From Poindextera sp965277425 (GTDB lineage Bacteria > Pseudomonadota > Alphaproteobacteria > Caulobacterales > Caulobacteraceae), in the NCBI GenBank assembly GCA_965277425.1, contig CBDICR010000004.1, forward strand, positions 124,001 to 188,000: a DNA stretch of 64,000 nt, given 5' to 3'. This document shows, piece by piece, positions 58,193-64,000 of this stretch. Under the pieces are notes generated by a model, which was not told the origin of the DNA, did no database searches, and saw only the letters and a list, made by a program, of their open reading frames with translations. Position 1 is the stretch's first letter. The number at the start of each line of letters is the position of its first letter. Position numbers and translations under genes: made by a program.

Positions 58193-59443
58193 TTGCCTCG
58201 GCTGGTGATGAAATTCGGCGGCACCTCGGTGGCCGATCTGGAGCGCATCCGCCGCGTGGCCAGGCTGGTCGCCGCGGAGGCGGAGGCCGGCCTTCAGGTG
58301 GCGGTGGTGGTCTCAGCCATGGCCGGCAAGACCAACGAACTGGTGGCCTGGACCGACGGCGCCGGAGCCGCGGCGCAGGGCGTCGCCTCGACCGATGATG
58401 AATACGACGCCGTGGTCGCATCCGGCGAACAGGTGACGGCGGGTCTGCTGGCCATGACCCTGCGCAATATGGGATTGAACGCCCGCTCGTGGATGGGATG
58501 GCAGGTGCCGATCCTGACCGACCAGGCCCACGGCCGCGCGCGCATCGACGAGATTCCGCCGCAGCGGCTGGCGGCGGCGATGGACGCGGGCGAGATCGCC
58601 GTGGTGGCCGGATTTCAGGGCGTGACCCGCGGCGGCCGCATCGCCACCCTCGGCCGCGGCGGCTCAGACACCAGCGCGGTGGCCATCGCCGCGGCGATCG
58701 GCGCCATGCGCTGCGATGTCTACACGGATGTCGACGGGGTCTACACCACCGACCCGCGCATCGAATCGCGCGCCCGGCGTCTGTCGCGCGTATCCTACGA
58801 AGAGATGCTGGAAATGGCGTCCCTGGGCGCAAAGGTGCTGGCGCTGCGCTCGGTCGAACTGGCCATGGCGCAACGGGTGCCGCTGAGGGTTCTGTCCAGC
58901 TTCATCGAGCCCGGCGAGGGTCTCGACCAGGGCACTATCGTCTGTGACGAGGAGGAGATCATGGAAAAACGCATCGTCAGCGGCGTCGCCTACAGCCGCG
59001 ATGAGGCCAAGATCACCCTGTTCGGCCTGCCGGACCATCCGGGCGTGTCGTCGCAGATCTTCAGCCGGCTGGCCGACGCCAATCTCAACGTCGACATGAT
59101 CGTCCAATCGCGCGCCCGCTCCAGCGATTCCGCCAACATGGAGTTCACCGTCGGCAAGCGAGACGCCGCCCGCGCCATCGAGATCGTCCGCGGCGCGCAA
59201 AAAGAGATCGGCTTCGAGGATGTGGCCGTGAACGAGGAGGTCGCCAAGATCTCGGTGATCGGTGTCGGCATGCGCAGCCACACGGGCGTCGCCAAGACCA
59301 TGTTCGGCGCCCTGGCCGAGCGCGGCGTCAACATCCAGGTGATCTCGACCTCGGAGATCAAGATCAGCGTGCTGATCGACGCCGCCTATACCGAGCTTGC
59401 GGTCCGCGCCCTGCACGCGGCCTACGGGCTGGATCAGGTCTGA
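58193..59443 (+). CDS. lysC: Aspartate kinase
   Basis: A 416-residue aspartokinase, the first step toward lysine, threonine and methionine, and subject to feedback. The N-terminus VMKFGGTSVADLERI, then GRGGSDTSAVAIAAAIGAM and DVDGVYTTDPR are kinase-domain motifs, and two ACT domains follow from about residue 265 (ITLFGLPDHPGVSSQIFSRL, and ISVIGVGMRSHTGVAKTMFG). It is the single-function type with no homoserine dehydrogenase. The start is TTG 58193 with GGAG ten bases upstream. Its stop is four bases before the convergent end of the hydrolase gene. Confidence 0.95.
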   Translation: MPRLVMKFGGTSVADLERIRRVARLVAAEAEAGLQVAVVVSAMAGKTNELVAWTDGAGAAAQGVASTDDEYDAVVASGEQVTAGLLAMTLRNMGLNARSWMGWQVPILTDQAHGRARIDEIPPQRLAAAMDAGEIAVVAGFQGVTRGGRIATLGRGGSDTSAVAIAAAIGAMRCDVYTDVDGVYTTDPRIESRARRLSRVSYEEMLEMASLGAKVLALRSVELAMAQRVPLRVLSSFIEPGEGLDQGTIVCDEEEIMEKRIVSGVAYSRDEAKITLFGLPDHPGVSSQIFSRLADANLNVDMIVQSRARSSDSANMEFTVGKRDAARAIEIVRGAQKEIGFEDVAVNEEVAKISVIGVGMRSHTGVAKTMFGALAERGVNIQVISTSEIKISVLIDAAYTELAVRALHAAYGLDQV

Positions 59444-59447
59444 GCCT

Positions 59448-61262
59448 TCAGGCGGTCGGCCGAGGCGCGCTGGAGGCGGGCGCGGCGGCGGCCGGCTTGG
59501 CCGCGGCGCGGGGCCTGAACGCATTCATCGTCGCCGGAAAGACGGCCGTGCCCGCGACGATATACCAGGTGATGAAGAGACTGCAGATGAAGGCGCCCGC
59601 CGCATAGTCGCCCGTGCGCCGATAGGTGAAGGCGGCGATGACGCCGATCACCGCCAGAAGGGGTGCGAACTGGAAGGCGATGATGGTGTTGAGCGGCTCG
59701 TCCGGCGTCAGCAAAAGCCCCGTCGCCCACATGGTCAGATATTGCGCCAAAAGCATCAGGGAAAAGCCGAGCGACATGGCGAGCGCCCCGAAAATAAGCG
59801 CGGAGGCTTCGCCCTCGCCCCTGACCGGCAGGCTGGCGCAAAAGGCGCGCAGGCTCAGCAGGAAGAAGACCGTAAAGAAGGGCAGATAGACGATGAAATA
59901 GGCGAAATGGCGCGCATCGAAAGGCTTCAGCCCTAAGACCCAGAAGCGGAAATCGACCTTGAACAGCAGGTCGACCACCACAAGCGCCAGATAGCCGACC
60001 CCGACGCTGACGATGGCCGCGGCGAACGCGCCGGACCAGCGCGGGGCGAAGGCCGGTTTGCCGCTGCGCAGCCCAAGGGACAACAGCCAGCCGATCAGGC
60101 CGGTCAGCACCGCCCAGACCGCGAGTTGGTTGGTGATCTGTTCGGAGAAGGTCTTTAAGCCGAACGGCAGGCTTCCGGTCAGGGCGAAGGGCGCGAAGAA
60201 GACCAGCGGCGCGATCTTCATCAGCGGATAGAAGGTCAGCGCCGGGAGGGCGGTGGTCACCGCGAAGGCCAGCCACCACCGTGGACCGCGACCGGTCGCG
60301 GCCGGCTGCGGCTCCCGGTGCAGCGTCGCGAACGATGGCGCCGAGACCAGCAGCTGGAAGGTCCCCAACATCAGAACCACGCAGCCGATGAAGCCGATCG
60401 CGGTCCCGATCTCCTTGCCGAACCAGATCTGCTCGCCCGGCGGCTTCGGCGCGGCGGCGCCCGCCAGAGTGCGCTGGAACCAGTCCACCGCCGCGCCGAC
60501 GCCGGCGGCGCTGAAATGCTCCTGCGGGTGATCGACCGGCGGGTTGACGAACAGGCGGCCCGTGCCCGCGCCGATGTCGCCATAGAGCTTGCCGGGGACA
60601 ACGGGCGTGGTCGTGCCGAACATCTTCATCAGCCGCGCCGAGCGATCGATGTCGGCGCCCTTGGCCTCCTGCCACATGGTCGGCGCGAACTCGTCATACC
60701 GACCCATCACCACTTCGAGATTGTGCGGAAATGTGGTGCTGCCCTCGCCGGGTTGGCCGAGCACGCCCGGCGTCGAGCCTTCCAGCACGACCGCCTTGTA
60801 GCCGTCGGGATAGGCCAGGGCGGCGTCGATGACCGGCGCGCCGCCCAGGCTGTGGCCCTCCAGCCCGATATTCGACTTGTCGACGAAGGGCAGCGAGCGG
60901 AGATAGCCCAGCGCCGCCGGGCCGCCGAACCCTTGCTCGCCCAGCGCCCCGCCTGAATAGCCGTGACCGCTCATGTCCATGGCCATGACCACGAAGCCCC
61001 GCCTGGCCAGTTCGATGGCGAAGGGACTCTGCATCTCGCGGGTGTTGATGAAGCCGTGACTGGCCAGGACCGCGGGCGCGGGATGCCGCGGCGTCGCCGT
61101 CGCTGGAACGTAGAGCAAGGCCGAAAAGCGCATCGTCCCCTGGCCGGGGAAACGGATATCGTGGATTTTCACCCCGCCCGAGGTCTGCACCAGGCTGGCG
61201 ACCAGGCCGCCCGCCAGCACCAGCACCCAGCCCAGCGCGAACAGTCCCAGCCGCCTGCGCAT
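59448..61262 (-). CDS. Alpha/beta hydrolase fused to a multi-helix membrane domain
   Basis: A 604-residue protein in two parts. After one N-terminal transmembrane helix (LFALGWVLVLAGGLVASLV), an alpha/beta hydrolase domain spans about residues 30-280, with the nucleophile Ser138 in LEGHSLGGAPV, a dienelactone-hydrolase-like LASHGFINTREMQ oxyanion region and an acidic MDMSGHGYSGG segment. From about residue 285 come roughly eight to ten transmembrane helices. The hydrolase domain probably faces the periplasm. ATG 61262 has GGGGAGGG upstream. The substrate is unknown; lipid-like esters are a guess based on membrane location. Confidence 0.82.
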   Translation of the reverse strand: MRRRLGLFALGWVLVLAGGLVASLVQTSGGVKIHDIRFPGQGTMRFSALLYVPATATPRHPAPAVLASHGFINTREMQSPFAIELARRGFVVMAMDMSGHGYSGGALGEQGFGGPAALGYLRSLPFVDKSNIGLEGHSLGGAPVIDAALAYPDGYKAVVLEGSTPGVLGQPGEGSTTFPHNLEVVMGRYDEFAPTMWQEAKGADIDRSARLMKMFGTTTPVVPGKLYGDIGAGTGRLFVNPPVDHPQEHFSAAGVGAAVDWFQRTLAGAAAPKPPGEQIWFGKEIGTAIGFIGCVVLMLGTFQLLVSAPSFATLHREPQPAATGRGPRWWLAFAVTTALPALTFYPLMKIAPLVFFAPFALTGSLPFGLKTFSEQITNQLAVWAVLTGLIGWLLSLGLRSGKPAFAPRWSGAFAAAIVSVGVGYLALVVVDLLFKVDFRFWVLGLKPFDARHFAYFIVYLPFFTVFFLLSLRAFCASLPVRGEGEASALIFGALAMSLGFSLMLLAQYLTMWATGLLLTPDEPLNTIIAFQFAPLLAVIGVIAAFTYRRTGDYAAGAFICSLFITWYIVAGTAVFPATMNAFRPRAAAKPAAAAPASSAPRPTA

Positions 61263-61488
61263 CCTCGGCCCTCCCCAGGGTGGTTTTCGCCTTCGATTGT
61301 TGGGGAGCGAGCCGGCGGCGTCCAGCGGAAAGCCTCCGAACCTTTTGCGCCGCTGCCGATCCGGCGCCTCAAACCCGGGCGGTTTTGCAATTCGGTGGTT
61401 GAACATGTCGGCCAAATTGCCGCTTCGTCGCCATTCCGTTAGGTAGGCCTGATAGGGAGACGCCCGGGATAAGGGAGCCTGACGCCGC

Positions 61489-63756
61489 ATGCCCATGCCG
61501 GGGCCAGCCATACGCGGACCGCGCAGCCTGCTTCGGCAGATTCGCGAAGCCATGGAGAGCGGCGGGCCGGTCCAGGCCCGGCTGGACATGGCCGTGCGTA
61601 CGATTGCGCGCTCGATGGTCGCCGAGGTCTGCTCGCTCTATCTGCGGCGGGGCTCCGGCGACCTCGAACTGTTCGCCACCGAGGGCCTGAGCCGCGAGGC
61701 GGTGCACGTCACCCGGCTGGCGCCCGGCGTCGGTCTGGTCGGCGAAATCGTCAAGCTCGGCCGGCCGCTCAACCTGTCCGACGCGCCCAATCATCCAGCC
61801 TTCTCCTACCGGCCGGAGACGGGCGAGGACCCCTACCACGCCTTCCTCGGCGTGCCGCTGCTGCGCGGCGGACGCGCCATCGGCGTCCTGGTGGTGCAGA
61901 ACCGCACCGAGCGCGTCTATGCCGACGAAGAGGTCGAGGACCTGCAGATCATCGCCATGGTGCTGGCCGAGATGGTCGCCGGCGGCGAACGGCTGGCGGA
62001 AGGGGCGCTGAAGGATGTCGAGATCGCCCCGCACAAGCCGGAGCGCCTGAAGGGCGTCCGCTTCGCCGAGGGCCTGGCCTACGGGGTCGCCGTCCTGCAC
62101 GAGGCGCCGGTGCCGCGCGAACAGCTGCTGTCCGACGACGCCACCGCCGAGGAGGCGCGGCTGAAAACCGCCATCGCCGCCCTGCAGACCCAGATCGACG
62201 AGATGATGGACGGCCAGCACGGCCTAGTCGGCGCTTCGTTCGAGGTGATCGAGACCTACCGCATGTTCGCCCACTCCAGAGGCTGGAACCGCTCGCTGGA
62301 GGAGGCGGTCCGCTCCGGCCTGACGGCGGAGGCGGCGGTCGAGCGCGTGCGCTCGGAACACCGCGCCACGGTCGGCCAGGCGCGCGACCCTTACCTGCGC
62401 GAACGGCTGCACGACCTGGAGGATCTGAACGACAGACTCCTGCGCCACCTGTCCGGCGACGGTGATCGCGTCCACAAGGACCTTCCGGACAACGCCATCC
62501 TGATCGCCCGCAACCTCGGGCCGGCCGACATCCTCGAATACGACCGCGGCCGGTTGAAGGGCATCCTTTTGGAGGAGGGCTCGGTCGCCAGCCATGCCGG
62601 CATTGTCGCGCGGGCGCTGGAAATCCCGTGCGTTGGGCGGCTTTCGGGCCTGCGTGACCGGGTCAACCAGGGCGATCCGGTGATCGTCGACGCCGAGAGC
62701 GGCGAGGCCTATCTGCGTCCGCGGCTCGACGTGGTCGAGGCGCTGAAGGCGCGGATGGCCGTGCGCGACCAGCGCCGCGCCGAATTCGCCCGCCTGCGCG
62801 ACACGCCCGCCTTTACCCGCGATGGGGCCAAGATCTCGCTTTTGATGAATGCGGGCCTGGCGGTCGACCTGGACATATTGGCCGAGACCGGCGCGGAGGG
62901 CATCGGCCTTTTCCGCACCGAATTCCAGTTCATGGTCGCCGAGGAACTTCCCCGCTTCAACGCCCAGACCCAGCTCTACACCCGGGTGCTGCAAGCCGCC
63001 GACGGCCTGCCGGTCACCTTCCGCACGCTCGATCTCGGCGGCGACAAGATCCTGCCCTATCTGGAGGCGGAGCGGGAGGATAACCCCGCGCTCGGCTGGC
63101 GCGCCATCCGTATGGGCCTGGACCGTCCGGCGCTGCTGCGGCTGCAGCTGCGCGCCCTGATCGCCGCCACGCGCGGGCGCGAGCTTCGCGTCATGTTCCC
63201 GCTAGTGGCCAGCGTCGAGGAATTCCGCGCCGCCCGCGCCATGGTCGATGTCGAGATCGCCTGGGCCGAGCGCAGGGGCCGGCCGGCGCCAAGCCTGTTG
63301 CGGGTCGGCGCGATGATCGAGGCGCCGGCGCTGATCTGGCACTTGGACGCGCTCTTGCCGATGACCGACTTCGTCTCCATCGGCACCAACGACCTGATGC
63401 AGTACATGTTCGCCGCCGACCGCGGCAATCCGCGGGTCGCCGACCGCTACGACCCGCTGTCGCCGCCGGCGCTGCGGGCGCTGAAGACCATCCAGAACGC
63501 CTGCGCCGAGAGCGGAACGCCGGTCTCGGTGTGCGGCGAAATGGCCGGGCGGCCGATCGAGGCTTTCGCTCTGATCGCGCTCGGCTATGATCAGCTGTCG
63601 ATGCCGCCCAGCGGCGTCGGCCCCGTCAAACAGATGGTCTTGTCCTGCGATCGCGAGGCCGCCCGGCGCGGCGTCGAGGGCCTGTTGCGCGGCTCCGGCG
63701 GATCGGTGCGAAGCGAGGTCGAGACCTTGGCGAGGAAGTTGTCCGTCGTCATATAA
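61489..63756 (+). CDS. ptsP: Phosphoenolpyruvate-protein phosphotransferase PtsP (EI-Ntr)
   Basis: A 755-residue enzyme I of the nitrogen phosphotransferase system. An N-terminal GAF domain (about residues 28-165) precedes the EI modules. His369 in EGSVASHAGIVARALE is the phosphorylated residue. The PEP-binding barrel shows ETGAEGIGLFRTEFQFM, then TFRTLDLGGDKILPYLE, VSIGTNDLMQYMFAADR and VCGEMAGRP with the Cys. It passes phosphate from PEP to NPr and EIIA-Ntr, affecting nitrogen and stress control. ATG 61489 has GGGAG 11 bases upstream. Confidence 0.96.
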   Translation: MPMPGPAIRGPRSLLRQIREAMESGGPVQARLDMAVRTIARSMVAEVCSLYLRRGSGDLELFATEGLSREAVHVTRLAPGVGLVGEIVKLGRPLNLSDAPNHPAFSYRPETGEDPYHAFLGVPLLRGGRAIGVLVVQNRTERVYADEEVEDLQIIAMVLAEMVAGGERLAEGALKDVEIAPHKPERLKGVRFAEGLAYGVAVLHEAPVPREQLLSDDATAEEARLKTAIAALQTQIDEMMDGQHGLVGASFEVIETYRMFAHSRGWNRSLEEAVRSGLTAEAAVERVRSEHRATVGQARDPYLRERLHDLEDLNDRLLRHLSGDGDRVHKDLPDNAILIARNLGPADILEYDRGRLKGILLEEGSVASHAGIVARALEIPCVGRLSGLRDRVNQGDPVIVDAESGEAYLRPRLDVVEALKARMAVRDQRRAEFARLRDTPAFTRDGAKISLLMNAGLAVDLDILAETGAEGIGLFRTEFQFMVAEELPRFNAQTQLYTRVLQAADGLPVTFRTLDLGGDKILPYLEAEREDNPALGWRAIRMGLDRPALLRLQLRALIAATRGRELRVMFPLVASVEEFRAARAMVDVEIAWAERRGRPAPSLLRVGAMIEAPALIWHLDALLPMTDFVSIGTNDLMQYMFAADRGNPRVADRYDPLSPPALRALKTIQNACAESGTPVSVCGEMAGRPIEAFALIALGYDQLSMPPSGVGPVKQMVLSCDREAARRGVEGLLRGSGGSVRSEVETLARKLSVVI

Positions 63757-63786
63757 GTAATTGAGAACTGTGCTGAATCCTGGTAT

Positions 63787-63795
63787 TTATCCACA
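63787..63795 (+). promoter_or_regulatory. Single perfect DnaA-box sequence
   Basis: TTATCCACA, the strong DnaA-box form, lies in the 110-base gap between ptsP and the RodZ-like gene. One box does not make an origin, and no cluster or AT-rich unwinding region is seen. It may be a chance match or a DnaA-regulated promoter site. Confidence 0.3.
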
Positions 63796-63866
63796 GGTGC
63801 TGATTTGCGATTCGGGGCGCAGTCAATAGTCGTGTCCAACTTCGGTGAGTCTTGGAAGACGTCGTC

Positions 63867-64000
63867 ATGCCGGTAGACGCTGGCGTGATGACTCCCGGTT
63901 ACGATCGGTCGCCGGACCGCGACGACGCCATCGCCCGCTCGGGCGATTCGCTGGAGACCGCCGAAAGCCTTGGCGCGGCTTTCCGGATCCGGCGCGAGGC
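63867..64000 (+). CDS. RodZ-like helix-turn-helix protein, 5' part
   Basis: The frame is open from ATG 63867 to the window end (44 codons). The visible part ends SLGAAFRIRREA, which is how the HTH domain of RodZ-like/DUF4115 proteins begins. ATG 63888 is an alternative start. In Caulobacterales such a gene commonly stands after lysC-ptsP. The membrane helix and the rest lie outside the window. Confidence 0.65.
   Translation, partial: MPVDAGVMTPGYDRSPDRDDAIARSGDSLETAESLGAAFRIRRE

Overview
The window is high-GC chromosomal DNA from an alphaproteobacterium, most probably a member of the Caulobacteraceae (Phenylobacterium or Caulobacter). The evidence is gene order: aroK-aroB-corC divergent from a gene pair ending in xerD, bolA next to a J-domain gene and cobS, ubiG near lysC-ptsP followed by a RodZ-like helix-turn-helix gene, and comF-grxC-nitrilase-DUF1178. 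A CheY-like/CheE-like pair, frequent GTG/TTG starts and several families of intergenic palindromes fit the same group. The genus is inference; the class is solid.

Layout. 1-6.6 kb: end of a carboxymuconolactone decarboxylase-like gene, a periplasmic penicillin-acylase-family hydrolase, a SpoU-type RNA methyltransferase, a repeat-rich spacer, a class A penicillin-binding protein with a problematic N-terminus, and a DUF188 protein. 6.7-11.5 kb: a translationally coupled response regulator and partner, an enoyl-CoA hydratase facing a TetR-fabA unit, a cupin gene and small hypothetical genes. 11.6-18.7 kb: rsgA behind a mini-ORF with a strong ribosome site, sodB with a ferritin-like gene, an aspartyl protease, cobS, a J-domain gene, bolA, a cold-shock gene and a vapBC module. 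18.7-24.6 kb: corC, aroB and aroK facing an exported Ala/Pro-rich protein and xerD. 24.5-29.5 kb: a glutathione S-transferase remnant, aldo/keto reductase, LysR, GFA-family protein, PLP dehydratase and one IS481-family element. 29.5-40 kb: beta-mannosidase, accA, GNAT, threonine aldolase/epoxide hydrolase, TetR facing a carotenoid oxygenase, a disordered repeat protein and a DUF433/DUF5615 pair.

39.8-50 kb: a peptidoglycan-recycling pair (LD-carboxypeptidase and an Mpl/MurC-like ligase), a fused two-domain CoA transferase, secA, a glutathione S-transferase, a lipoprotein PPIase, argJ and a mutT-like gene. 50.9-64 kb: an orphan Flp pilin, a methyltransferase and comF starting back to back, a tightly overlapping comF-grxC-nitrilase-DUF1178 run, a sulfotransferase with a VanZ-like membrane tail, DUF1345, ubiG, a second vapBC module, lysC, an alpha/beta hydrolase fused to a polytopic membrane domain, ptsP and the start of a RodZ-like gene.

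Most of the window is housekeeping chromosome. Accessory content is limited to one intact insertion sequence, three toxin-antitoxin modules, intergenic palindromes and one gene remnant. No prophage, CRISPR array, tRNA, rRNA or large defence island was seen. I did not find a convincing new multi-gene system. The most unusual items are single-protein architectures (sulfotransferase-VanZ, hydrolase-membrane fusion, CoA transferase with one apparently inactive half), a palindromic repeat that stays open into a gene's 5' end, and the 19-bp motif repeated four times at the insertion-sequence ends.
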